Both the position numbers and the translations under genes were made by a program. Source: Myxococcota bacterium (lineage in GTDB: Bacteria > Myxococcota_A > UBA9160 > SMWR01). Taken from it: a DNA stretch of 64,000 nucleotides. The stretch covers positions 72,979 through 136,978 of the forward strand of contig JAKVBI010000020.1 of NCBI GenBank assembly GCA_022447545.1. The letters are read 5' to 3'. A model generated the notes under the pieces. It was not told where the DNA came from. It did not search any database and saw only the letters and a program-made list of their open reading frames with translations. Below are positions 9,940 through 18,695 of this stretch, in pieces; positions within the stretch are counted from its first letter, which is position 1; each line of letters opens with the position of its first letter.

Positions 9940-11478
9940 TTAGTTCTCGGCGCCGAAGCGCTCGAACAAGTAGACGGCGAGGTCTCGCCGTTCTGCGTTA
10001 TCGAACGGATAGCGTGGCATGGGGGGCTGCGGAACCTCTAGGAACGTCTGCATCGAAGCGAGGTCATAGCGTGTCGCCAGTCCGGACAGGATTTTGCGGG
10101 GTGTGTTTTCCGCATCTTTCAGGTGGCAATTCGCGCAGCCATTTGCTTCCCACAGCACCGCCCCGCGTTGCGCGGCATGTTGGCGGTCGCCGGCAGAGAG
10201 GCCTGCGAGTGGGTCGGAGGGCGGGAGGGTTGGCGCGGTGGGCAAGGAATTGCGGGAGCCTGTTTTTTGGCCGTAGACGATCCGGTAGATGCTATCGGTA
10301 TAGTCGTCGGATACGAAGAGTTCACCCTCGGGCCCCACGGCCACGCCCACGGGTCGGCCCACCACGTCCTCATCGATTTCGAAACCGCTGACGAAGGGTT
10401 CCTGGCGGCTGCTTCCATCTTCTTCGAAATGGATGGCCACCACTTCGTAGCCTTGCTTGCGGCTGCGATTCCACGAACCGTGCAGGGCGACGAAGGCCGC
10501 GTTCCGGTATCGCGACGGGAAGCTGTTGCCGTCGTAGAATGAGATCCCCAGAGGAGCGGTGTGGGCGGGCAGTTCATGGGCGGGAGAGATGGAAGCCTCA
10601 ACCCGCTCGGGTGCGGCACTACCGAAATCTGGATCCGGAACCGCAGAGCCATTGACGTAGGGCCAGCCGTAGAACCCGTCAGCACGAAGTTGGTTGATCT
10701 CGCAGGGGGGGAAGTTGTCACCCAGCAGGTCCCGCCCGTTGTCCGTGGCGTAAAGTTCCCCGGTTTCTGGATGCCAATCGAAATCCACACTGTTGCGAAG
10801 CCCAGATGCGAAGATTTCTCCGTTCGATCCATCGAGTTCGTAACGCAGCATCGCGGCCCGTCGAGGGTCCTCCTCTTCGCAAACGTTGCAGCTCGAACCC
10901 ACGGATACGTAGAGTTTGTCGTCGGGACCCACGTGGACGGTCTTGCTCCAGTGGTTCCCTCCGTTGGGTAGCCCCGTTACGATTTGCTCCGGTGTGCCGT
11001 GGATCTCGCGTGTGAAGGGGTCGAATCCGACGCGGGAAATGGCATCACCCTCTCCGATGTAGAGCCAACCGTCCTTCCAGTCGATGCCGTGGGGCCGGTC
11101 CAGGTTTCCAAGCAGTTCCCGTGTTCCATCGGGTCTGCCGTCGCCGTCCGAATCTCGCTCTACCAGTAGGACCTGTCCCTGGCGCGGGGCTGTCACCAGA
11201 AGGTCGCCGGCCGGGGTGGTGTACAACAGGCGCGCATTGGGAATTCCAACCGCCCAGGTCTCGATGCTGAATCCTTCGGGCACTCGGATGCGGGCCTGGA
11301 GAGAGCCATCCGAAAGAGGGTCGGCCTCTGCGCCCCTCAGGTTGTGCAACAGCATGGAGAAGTCGACACCGATGCCGCCAGGAAGAGTCACCACACCGTC
11401 GCGGAACGCGAGCCAAACCGCGATGCACGTCGTCAACAGAAGAACGGCAGCAGCTACGAGGAAAGGGTGCCTGCGCAT
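9940..11478 (-). CDS. Soluble sugar-dehydrogenase-like beta-propeller fused to cytochrome c
   Basis: 512 residues. An N-terminal hydrophobic helix (about 8-24) exports or anchors the protein. The central region is a PQQ-dependent sugar (glucose/sorbosone) dehydrogenase-type beta-propeller with NLDRPHGIDW, GGNHWSKTVHVGPDDKLYV, FASGLRNSVDFDW and PLGISFYDGNSFP. The C-terminus is a cytochrome c domain with one CANCH haem site (448-452) and a likely Met ligand in PPMPRYPFD. Such fusions oxidise sugars or alcohols in the periplasm and pass electrons straight to the haem. Sits 48 bp behind the multicopper oxidase gene. Substrate is a guess; the architecture is clear. Confidence 0.85.
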   Translation of the reverse strand: MRRHPFLVAAAVLLLTTCIAVWLAFRDGVVTLPGGIGVDFSMLLHNLRGAEADPLSDGSLQARIRVPEGFSIETWAVGIPNARLLYTTPAGDLLVTAPRQGQVLLVERDSDGDGRPDGTRELLGNLDRPHGIDWKDGWLYIGEGDAISRVGFDPFTREIHGTPEQIVTGLPNGGNHWSKTVHVGPDDKLYVSVGSSCNVCEEEDPRRAAMLRYELDGSNGEIFASGLRNSVDFDWHPETGELYATDNGRDLLGDNFPPCEINQLRADGFYGWPYVNGSAVPDPDFGSAAPERVEASISPAHELPAHTAPLGISFYDGNSFPSRYRNAAFVALHGSWNRSRKQGYEVVAIHFEEDGSSRQEPFVSGFEIDEDVVGRPVGVAVGPEGELFVSDDYTDSIYRIVYGQKTGSRNSLPTAPTLPPSDPLAGLSAGDRQHAAQRGAVLWEANGCANCHLKDAENTPRKILSGLATRYDLASMQTFLEVPQPPMPRYPFDNAERRDLAVYLFERFGAEN

Positions 11479-11526
11479 TCTGAAGATCTCCCCTGCCCAC
11501 TGCTTTCGAACTCGGGTATGTGCGGT

Positions 11527-13677
11527 TCAGAAACCCGAGGAGAAGAAGCGTAGACGCGCTCCACCTCCACCCCCGAATTCGGAGTTGTACTGACCATACA
11601 ACGAGAGATTGCGTGTGAGCGTGTACTCAGCGCCCGCTGTCCATTCCCATTCAGTGACCGAGTCGTACTCCACATCGGTGAATGCGGTCAGTCGCCGCGT
11701 GAGCGGAAGCTCTTTTCCCGCACTCCAGCGGAAGCTCTCGTCGGTACCCACCCAGATACTGGATCGGATGTTGAGCGGGAGTAGCCAGCTCAGGCCGAAG
11801 ACACCCCGCACGTCGCTACCGCTCTCGACTTCCTGGTAGGCGTTCACTCCTGCAAATCCACTCAGGTAGCGATTGACGTAGTAGCTGTAGGTAGAGGTGA
11901 TGTCATAGTCGCCGTTGTCGTACCCGACTTCCCAACCCAGACCGAAGGTGTTGTGGGTGTTCACGACCTGCGCCGATCCTTGGGACATTTGGCTCAACAC
12001 ACTCACGTCACCGAATGCGTACCAGTGTTGATCGTAAAGCTGAGGGCGCACGGCGAGTGTGGCCGCATCGACCTCAGTTCCCTCGTAGTGGACGATTCGT
12101 TCCATGCCAGCCTTCATGTGGTAGAGGATGTGGCAGTGGAAGAACCAGTCCTTTTCCTCGTTCGCGTCGAACTCGATCACCGTGGTCTGCATGGGCGCCA
12201 CATTGACGGTGTGCTTCAGTGGCGCGCGTGAACCCTGCCCATTGAGAACTCGGAAGAAGTGGCCATGAAGGTGCATCGGATGGTTCATCATCGTGCGATT
12301 GGACATCTCGAAGCGCACGCGCTCACCCTTCCGAATTCGGATCGTGTCGGAGGGGCTCAGGACCTTGCCGTTGATGCTCCAGACGTATCGTTCCATGTCG
12401 CCGGTGAGATTCATCTTGATCACGCGCCTGGGGCTTGCTTTCGACAAAGACGTATCGCCCGTCGATCGTAATTGACCATAGGGCGTGGGCGGACGCCCGG
12501 GTGCCGGCGCCGCCATCTTCATCTTTCCACCGCCCATCTTCATGCCACCCGCCATGTTGCCCTGTTCGGTGGCTTTTGCCTCGTCGTTCAGGGGAGGCAG
12601 GAGTTCGTCGCTGCCGGCAACATCCCACGCGGTACGCGTTGCAGCACTCAGATAACTCGAGTTCATGGTGTTCTGGTAGTAGTCGGGCTTGGGAACGTCC
12701 GGGGCCGCTACCCGTTCGCCTTCCCCGACCAGAAGGGTTCCATGGCCGGAACCATCCTGTGCCGTTGCGCGTAGTTCGAAGGCATTCTCGGAGGGCACGG
12801 TGACGATCACATCGTAGGTCTCGGCCACGGCCACGAGCAGTCGATCAATCTGAAACGGTTCTACGTCCAACCCATCGGAAGCCACTACGGTCATTGGCCC
12901 ACCGGCGAACTGTACGTAGAAGTAGCTGGAAGCTCCGGCGTTGATGATTCTCAATCGAACGGTTTCGCCGGGCTTCGCCGCAAGTCGCTCATCCGTTTGC
13001 CCGTTGATGAGAAACTTGTCGTATGCGACGTCGTTGATCTCATTGGCCGGCATGCTTTCCCACTCACGACGGAAGAAGTCGATGATTCGGTTCCTCCGCA
13101 GTGCGCCCCAAATGTTCTGTCCCGTATTTCGCTTGATCGAGTACCACTCGTTTCCGCTCTTGAGCAGCCCCATGACACGCTCGGGGTTTTCGTCGATCCA
13201 GTCGGAGAGGACTACGACGTAGTCGCGATCCGAGCGAGGATTTTCCGGGCCACGCGGATGGATGACGATGGAGCCGTACACGCCGCGCTGCTCCTGAGAT
13301 CCAGTGTGGGAGTGGTACCAGTAGGTTCCCGCCTGTCGAATGGGGAACTCGTAGGTAAACGTGGTATGGGGGGCGATTCCGGGGAAGCTCACGAAAGGCA
13401 CACCATCTTCTTGGGGAGGAACCAGTAGCCCATGCCAGTGCACCGACGACGGGGAGTCCAGATTGTTTCGAACGTGGATTCGCGCGATATCTCCCTCGGT
13501 GAATTCGAGGGTCGGGCCGGGAATCCCGCCGTTGACGGTGAGTGCTTCTACGGTGTTTCCGGTGAAATTGACGTTTCCCGTATCGATGGTCAGGTTCGCT
13601 TCCACGATTTTTGCAGAGCCTTCGTCAGCTCCCACAAGGAGTATCGCGATGGCGATTGCAATGATCGTTCTCTTCAT
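11527..13677 (-). CDS. CopA-type multicopper oxidase with C-terminal beta-barrel-like extension
   Basis: 716 residues with an N-terminal signal peptide (about 1-22). Three cupredoxin domains carry a full set of copper ligands: H80/H82 in HWHG, H122/H124 in YHSH, H466/H469/H471 in HPMHLHGH and H514-C515-H516 with H520 and M525. A Met/Gly-rich loop (GGMKMGGGKMKM, 377-388) resembles the copper-binding segments of CopA. Residues about 553-716 do not belong to the oxidase: aromatic alternating strands ending in FFSSGF look like an outer-membrane CopB-type barrel. ATG at 13677 has AAGGA just upstream. Likely role: Cu(I) oxidation or copper tolerance. Confidence 0.88.
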   Translation of the reverse strand: MKRTIIAIAIAILLVGADEGSAKIVEANLTIDTGNVNFTGNTVEALTVNGGIPGPTLEFTEGDIARIHVRNNLDSPSSVHWHGLLVPPQEDGVPFVSFPGIAPHTTFTYEFPIRQAGTYWYHSHTGSQEQRGVYGSIVIHPRGPENPRSDRDYVVVLSDWIDENPERVMGLLKSGNEWYSIKRNTGQNIWGALRRNRIIDFFRREWESMPANEINDVAYDKFLINGQTDERLAAKPGETVRLRIINAGASSYFYVQFAGGPMTVVASDGLDVEPFQIDRLLVAVAETYDVIVTVPSENAFELRATAQDGSGHGTLLVGEGERVAAPDVPKPDYYQNTMNSSYLSAATRTAWDVAGSDELLPPLNDEAKATEQGNMAGGMKMGGGKMKMAAPAPGRPPTPYGQLRSTGDTSLSKASPRRVIKMNLTGDMERYVWSINGKVLSPSDTIRIRKGERVRFEMSNRTMMNHPMHLHGHFFRVLNGQGSRAPLKHTVNVAPMQTTVIEFDANEEKDWFFHCHILYHMKAGMERIVHYEGTEVDAATLAVRPQLYDQHWYAFGDVSVLSQMSQGSAQVVNTHNTFGLGWEVGYDNGDYDITSTYSYYVNRYLSGFAGVNAYQEVESGSDVRGVFGLSWLLPLNIRSSIWVGTDESFRWSAGKELPLTRRLTAFTDVEYDSVTEWEWTAGAEYTLTRNLSLYGQYNSEFGGGGGARLRFFSSGF

Positions 13678-13712
13678 TTGTTTCCTTCTTATCGACAGGT
13701 TTTTGTTCAACG

Positions 13713-13792
13713 AAGCCGAGATCGGATCTGGTGGGAAACCCTGCTTATCTGGGTGCCGTGTCGATCCTCCTGCATCCTAGCGGTCTCGGCTT
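13713..13792. repeat. Inverted repeat in the multicopper-oxidase leader
   Basis: AAGCCGAGA (13713-13721) and TCTCGGCTT (13784-13792) are perfect 9-bp inverted copies, 62 bp apart, in the 245-bp space between the multicopper oxidase and the VOC gene. They could form a long-loop hairpin in the oxidase transcript or bind a regulator; chance cannot be excluded. Nothing else recognisable fills this gap. Confidence 0.25.
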
Positions 13793-13922
13793 GGTTCCGT
13801 CGGATGTTTGTTAGATAGAGATGAGGGACGCTCAGAATCCGTTTATCGAATCCATTCGAAGGCGTGACCGCCAAGTCGAGATGGGGCACCGAAGCGCGTT
13901 GTCTGCGTGTTAGGCTGCAAAA

Positions 13923-14804
13923 ATGCAACCCCCTCGCGTCCGCTGGACATTCCACGCTACGGCGACAGTCCGTTCCTATTCTGAGACTCTGGAGTGGCTG
14001 GGCAGAATCTGCGGCTGCCGGGCCCTCGAGTACTCCGACAACCGCGATCCTTTGGTGGCCCGAAAGGGCGGTGTGACTTGGATCGGGGACAATGGCCTCG
14101 AATTGATGGAGCCCAACGATCCAGCGGGTGGGCCCGGGCGCTTCCTGGAACGCTTCGGGCCGGGTCTCTACGGGCTTGCCTTGCAGGTCGAAGACGTAAC
14201 CGAGGCGGCGAGCTGGCTGGAAAGTCGGGGGGCCGGCATTGTCGGAGATATCGAATCCCGATTCTTTTTCACCAAGCCCCAGCACACCTGTTCGATCTAT
14301 CTCGAATGGGCCGACAAACCGTGGTCCTTCGATCCTCGCTTTGGAGCAGAGCTTCCTCCACCGCCGGTCCCACCTCGGATCGACGTGCCGCGCATTGCCT
14401 TCTGGGGAGCGCTAGTGGCGGATCCCGCCCAGGCTCTCGAGCGGCTCGGAGAACTCTGGCCCGCCCCCGTTGCCTTCACGCGTGAGGGCGTGAGCCCCGA
14501 TGTGGCCCAAGCTGCTGTCTCGGTGTGCGATGGTCTCTTGGCCCTCTACCCCGTGCCGCGTGACCCAGCTGAAATGGAGTCGCTGTGGGGACCGTCGGTC
14601 CTTCGCCCGCGCTTGCATTTGATCGGGTTACGGGTGCGCGACCTTGCCGGGGCGGCGGATGTGCTAGCAGACGAAGGTGTGAGGATCGTGCGAGGCGACG
14701 TGGCTTCGGGCGAGATCGTCACCCATCCGGAAGATACCTGTGGACTCGCGCTGGTGTGGACGGACCGGGACCTTCCGGGCGACCCGCGCGGTCCGTTGGG
14801 CTGA
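13923..14804 (+). CDS. VOC-superfamily (glyoxalase/dioxygenase fold) protein
   Basis: 293 residues built of two vicinal-oxygen-chelate modules (roughly 8-130 and 150-280). Typical are the GLYGLALQVEDVTEAASWLESRGAGI helix-strand pattern and, in the second half, LIGLRVRDLAGAADVLADEGVRI. Metal ligands are not obvious in every canonical position, so it may be a binding rather than catalytic member. ATG at 13923; stands alone, divergent from the copper oxidase gene and converging on the GMC oxidoreductase 10 bp away. Substrate unknown. Confidence 0.75.
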   Translation: MQPPRVRWTFHATATVRSYSETLEWLGRICGCRALEYSDNRDPLVARKGGVTWIGDNGLELMEPNDPAGGPGRFLERFGPGLYGLALQVEDVTEAASWLESRGAGIVGDIESRFFFTKPQHTCSIYLEWADKPWSFDPRFGAELPPPPVPPRIDVPRIAFWGALVADPAQALERLGELWPAPVAFTREGVSPDVAQAAVSVCDGLLALYPVPRDPAEMESLWGPSVLRPRLHLIGLRVRDLAGAADVLADEGVRIVRGDVASGEIVTHPEDTCGLALVWTDRDLPGDPRGPLG

Positions 14805-14814
14805 GGGAAGCCCG

Positions 14815-16278
14815 TTAGTCAGTCCACAGTAGGTCTGCGGCCCGTTCTGCCAGGGCGATCACCAACAGGTTCGTGTTGGTTCTGGGAACCATTGGAGCGA
14901 TGGACGCGTCCACGACGTGGGCTCCTTCGACTCCTCGGATCGCCGTGTGTAGGTCAACCACTGAGGCTTCATCGTCTCCGATACGACAAGTGCCGACGCC
15001 ATGGTAAAAGGCCGTGTGGTTGTACTCGATGTGTTCGTCGAGTTGGTGATCACTGGCGTGGAGTGGGTCGTGGAGCCCACTCGGATCGACGGCCAGGCCA
15101 CTTCTCTCGAGAATCTTCGCTGTCAGACGCCACGCCTCTCGCAAACGTGAGATGTTCGAGCTGACCGATCCGAACGGCCAATCAGGATGGGATTTACCAT
15201 CATCGTCGCCAGGGCGCGTGCTGGCAGTTCCTTCGGGAACCTGCAGCGAGATGCTGACCACCAACTCGTTTGCACCCTTGGGTGTGCGTTGGGCCCATGG
15301 CGTCAGGTTGAGGTCGTTGGTGTGCGTGCTGTCGGGAGCAGTGGTGCGCACGATCGTCTGCAAAGACTGGGAGCCTGGTGGAAATGCTTCCGGGGCGATC
15401 TCGATGCCGTAACTCAGAACGAAATGATCGCTCCACCCCTGGCCAACGCCCAACAGGTCGCTTAAGGGCTTGACGCCGCGTTTTCTAAGCAGGTCAGCGG
15501 GTCCGATCCCCGAGCGCCAAAGGATTCGCGGGCTCTGGAGAACTCCGCTGGCAACAATGACCTGGTCGGCGTGCAGGGTTTCGCCGTTCAGCAACTCGAC
15601 TCCCGTGACGCGATTTCCCTGGAATGTCAGGCGTTGCACGTTCGCGTCGCCACGCACCTCGAGGTTGGCCCGTGGTCGCGCGGGCTCGAGGTAGGCCAGC
15701 GCGGATGAGATGCGTCGTCGACCATCGCGGTTCATGGGGATGGGTCCGACCCCCGTGGTGTAGGGCTCATTGTGGTCCTCGCAGGCGGGGAGGCCCAGAG
15801 CCAGGCAGGCATCGACGAACGTCGCCTGGAAGGGGCTCCATTTTTCCGTGGGCCAGCGCGTTACGGGAATTGGACCACGATCTCCATGCCATGCTGCGTC
15901 GGGGAAGTCGAGGTCGTGCTCCAGACGGCGAAAGCAGGGTAGAAGTTCGTTCCATCCCCACCCTTGCGGCCAGTGTTCGAAGTCGTCCGGCCCTGGGCGG
16001 ATGGCTACGCCGCCATTGGTACTGGACGACCCACCCACGCCTCGGCCTCGTAGGTACGGGAGCAGACGACCATCGCGCGACCGGACTTTTTCCCCCCATT
16101 CATGAGGCCACTCGATCTCCATTCCCAGGTCGCGAAGAGGTGCGGGAAGGTTGGCTCGTGTGTAGTCCGGTCCTGCTTCGAGCAGTACAACCCGGCGGTT
16201 TGGATTCTGAGAGGCCCGCGCTGCTAGAACGCACCCAGCGGATCCCGCACCGGCGATGATGGTGTCGTAGTGGGACAT
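14815..16278 (-). CDS. GMC-family flavin oxidoreductase (choline dehydrogenase-like)
   Basis: 487 residues. N-terminal Rossmann FAD motif GAGSAGCVLAAR at 10-21, LLEAG after strand 2, the GMC signature in RGRGVGGSSSTNGG and SGVLQSPRILWRSGIG, and the C-terminal active-site pair His426 (HGVGTC) with an Asn in PRTNTN (about 466-470). These enzymes oxidise alcohols, choline or sugars to carbonyls with FAD. No signal peptide, so probably cytoplasmic. It follows the aldo/keto reductase gene by 66 bp and may share its transcript. Substrate undetermined. Confidence 0.88.
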   Translation of the reverse strand: MSHYDTIIAGAGSAGCVLAARASQNPNRRVVLLEAGPDYTRANLPAPLRDLGMEIEWPHEWGEKVRSRDGRLLPYLRGRGVGGSSSTNGGVAIRPGPDDFEHWPQGWGWNELLPCFRRLEHDLDFPDAAWHGDRGPIPVTRWPTEKWSPFQATFVDACLALGLPACEDHNEPYTTGVGPIPMNRDGRRRISSALAYLEPARPRANLEVRGDANVQRLTFQGNRVTGVELLNGETLHADQVIVASGVLQSPRILWRSGIGPADLLRKRGVKPLSDLLGVGQGWSDHFVLSYGIEIAPEAFPPGSQSLQTIVRTTAPDSTHTNDLNLTPWAQRTPKGANELVVSISLQVPEGTASTRPGDDDGKSHPDWPFGSVSSNISRLREAWRLTAKILERSGLAVDPSGLHDPLHASDHQLDEHIEYNHTAFYHGVGTCRIGDDEASVVDLHTAIRGVEGAHVVDASIAPMVPRTNTNLLVIALAERAADLLWTD

Positions 16279-16344
16279 GCCGAGGTCTGCACTTCCTGAA
16301 TGATTGGACGGTCAAGAACTCCGTCGAACTCGTTGGAACCGGGC

Positions 16345-17277
16345 TCAGTTCGTGCCGAGAATCCCGGCCACTTTGGCCAGCTCTTCCTGGCTCAGGCGCC
16401 ACTCTGAAGCGGCTACGTTGCTCTGTGTCTGCTCGGGAGTGGTTGCGCCTGCGATCACCGATCCCACACAGGGGTGGGAGGCCAACCAACCGATTGCGAG
16501 TTCCAGCAGGCTGTGTCCGGCATCGGAGGCGAACCCAGTGAGCGCTTCGACCTTGTCAAAGTTTTCATCTGACGCAAAAGATCCGAAGTAATCGTTCATC
16601 ACGGCCAGGCGTGTCCCTTCGCCGAAACCCTGGCCCCGGCGATACTTCCCCGTCAGCATGCCGCTGGCCAACGGAAAATAGGGGAGTACAGAGATCCCAT
16701 GTTTCTCACAGGATGGGATGACGTCTGTTTCTACGTCCCGTTGCAAGAGGCTCCACTCGTTCTGGAGTGTGGTGAAGCTCGTTCCCCCACTTTGCGAACC
16801 GAAGGCGTCTTCGAGTTGAGCGGCGCTGAAGTTCGAGCAGCCAATGGCACGTACCTTGCCCTGGTCGACCAGTTTCGACAGTGCCCCCAGGGTTTCCTGG
16901 ATGGGGGTTTTCGGATCCGGATAGTGGATCTGGTAGAGGTCGATCCAGTCTGTGCGCAGGCGCGCTAGGCTCGCCTCGACACACTCCGTCACGTAGTCCT
17001 CGGTTCCCCAGGGGTCTTCGGATCCCATGCGCAATCCGCCGAACTTCGTTGCGATGACCACCTGGTCGCGCCGGCCTTCGAGGGCTCGGCCCATGAACTC
17101 TTCGGACTGGGTCCCGCCGTACATGTCGGCGGTATCGAAAAAGTCGATTCCCGCATCGAGGGCCCCATCGATCACTGCCTTGCTGGCATCGTAGTCGAGT
17201 TTCATACCGAAATTGTTACAGCCCAGGCCCAGAGCCCCCACCTCAAGGTCCGAATTCCCGATGCGTCGCTTTTCCAC
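16345..17277 (-). CDS. Aldo/keto reductase
   Basis: 310 residues, (beta/alpha)8 NAD(P)H-dependent reductase. The catalytic tetrad is visible: Asp48 and Tyr53 in FFDTADMYG, Lys78 in ATKFGG and His in LYQIHYPD. It belongs to the YajO/Tas-like group (C-terminal SVIAGATTPEQTQSNVAA). A GTG start at 17277 is supported by AGGAGG seven bases upstream. First gene of a likely two-gene unit with the GMC oxidoreductase, which suggests paired alcohol-aldehyde chemistry, though the substrate cannot be read. Confidence 0.9.
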   Translation of the reverse strand: MEKRRIGNSDLEVGALGLGCNNFGMKLDYDASKAVIDGALDAGIDFFDTADMYGGTQSEEFMGRALEGRRDQVVIATKFGGLRMGSEDPWGTEDYVTECVEASLARLRTDWIDLYQIHYPDPKTPIQETLGALSKLVDQGKVRAIGCSNFSAAQLEDAFGSQSGGTSFTTLQNEWSLLQRDVETDVIPSCEKHGISVLPYFPLASGMLTGKYRRGQGFGEGTRLAVMNDYFGSFASDENFDKVEALTGFASDAGHSLLELAIGWLASHPCVGSVIAGATTPEQTQSNVAASEWRLSQEELAKVAGILGTN

Positions 17278-17372
17278 TTCGAATCCTCCTATCGGGTCCC
17301 GCCAGGAACCCGGCCCAGTCTAACCCAGGCGAGGGAACGGCGGATTCTTCCCGCCTGCGCCAGTATTGCAAC

Positions 17373-18620
17373 GTGCACCGAGACGCTGAACCCCATTCCT
17401 GGACCTCTCTGCTTCCGCTCTTCTTGCTGTTGAGCGTTGCGGTGGTGTTCGAGGGCTTCGATACGAAATTGGCATCGCTGGTGCTTCCCCAACTGGGCGA
17501 TGAATTTGGCGTGGGTCCCGAGATTCTGTTTCCGATGCTCTCGTTGTTGAACACCGGCATGGTGTTGGGGGCCGCACTGATTCCCCTGGCCGATCGCTGG
17601 GGGCGGCGCCCCATCTTTCTGCTGTGCTTCGGTGGCTACGCGACATTCACACTGGCCACGGCTTTTGTGACGAGTCCCATCGTATTCGCAGCAATCCAAT
17701 TCGTGGCGAAGATGCTGATGGTAAGCCAGCTCGCGCTTGCCTATGTGATTCTCAGCGAGGAGTTTCCCGCGAAGTTTCGGGGACGCGCGAATGGTTTGTT
17801 GGGGGCCTTCGCGAGTATGGGGGCGGCCTTGCCGGCGTGGTTTCTGGCTCCCCTCGAATCCACCGGTTTCGGCTGGCGTGGACTGTTCTTGATGGGCTCG
17901 CTTCCGCTCCTGCTTTTGCCCTTCTATTTTCGAAAACTACCCGAGTCCTCACTTTTTCGGTCACTCGATCATTCCGCCGGCCGGCCCAGCCTTCGAGCCA
18001 TGCTTCGCAAGTTGCTGGGGCCGCGGACGCGCCGGCGCTTCGTCGGTATCACGTTGCTGTGGTTCATCATCAATTTCTGGTCTTCCGTCGCGATGTTCTC
18101 TTTCACCTTCTACGTCTTCAATGAGCGCGACTGGACGGCCAGCGATTTGCAGTGGGTACCTCTGGCGACCGTCCCCTTCGCATTCATGGGATACGCGTTG
18201 GGCGGGGTGGCTATGGATATTCTGGGTAGGCGCTCTGCCATTGCTCTTTTCATGCTCGCTGGCACCGCTGCTGCATTGACCTGTTATCAGTCGACGAATT
18301 ATTGGGTGATCGTGAGCACTTGGGCGGCTCTCCAGACTCTCCAGGGCATGTGGACCATTGCGGCGACCATGACATCCGAACTGTTCGAAACGGAGGTGCG
18401 AGCCAGTGCCAACGCGTTGTCTCACAACCTGCTGGGACGCTGGGGCATGGTATTGGGACCTCTTGCTGTGGGTTTCCTGGCAGGTCCCATGGGCTCTACG
18501 GGTGACGCAGTCACCCTGCTGGCCTTCGCAAACCTGCTGGTGGTTCCGGTTCTCCTCTGGATGATTCCTGAAACCCGAGGCATTGAACTCGGCCCTCGAG
18601 ACGCTCCGGCTGCGACCTGA
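17373..18620 (+). CDS. MFS transporter (sugar/aromatic-acid symporter type)
   Basis: 415 residues with about twelve hydrophobic helices. The MFS signature ADRWGRRP follows helix 2 and a related MDILGRRS occurs at the midpoint, as in SV2/AAHS or metabolite:H+ symporters. PETRGIEL after the last helix is another family trait. The start is a GTG at 17373 without a convincing ribosome binding site, so the N-terminus is uncertain by a few codons. The amidohydrolase paralogue 2 gene starts 75 bp downstream on the same strand; the transporter may import its substrate or a product. Confidence 0.85.
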   Translation: MHRDAEPHSWTSLLPLFLLLSVAVVFEGFDTKLASLVLPQLGDEFGVGPEILFPMLSLLNTGMVLGAALIPLADRWGRRPIFLLCFGGYATFTLATAFVTSPIVFAAIQFVAKMLMVSQLALAYVILSEEFPAKFRGRANGLLGAFASMGAALPAWFLAPLESTGFGWRGLFLMGSLPLLLLPFYFRKLPESSLFRSLDHSAGRPSLRAMLRKLLGPRTRRRFVGITLLWFIINFWSSVAMFSFTFYVFNERDWTASDLQWVPLATVPFAFMGYALGGVAMDILGRRSAIALFMLAGTAAALTCYQSTNYWVIVSTWAALQTLQGMWTIAATMTSELFETEVRASANALSHNLLGRWGMVLGPLAVGFLAGPMGSTGDAVTLLAFANLLVVPVLLWMIPETRGIELGPRDAPAAT

Positions 18621-18695
18621 TGGTGGAGTGAGGCTTTAGCATCTCGCAGCCCATGGACTCGGAGTACAGACCGTGCAAAAAGGACGGAGGCAATC

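Noticed and set aside
13707-14285. 192-codon minus-strand open frame opposite the VOC gene
   Set aside because: Antisense to a protein with a clear two-module VOC pattern.
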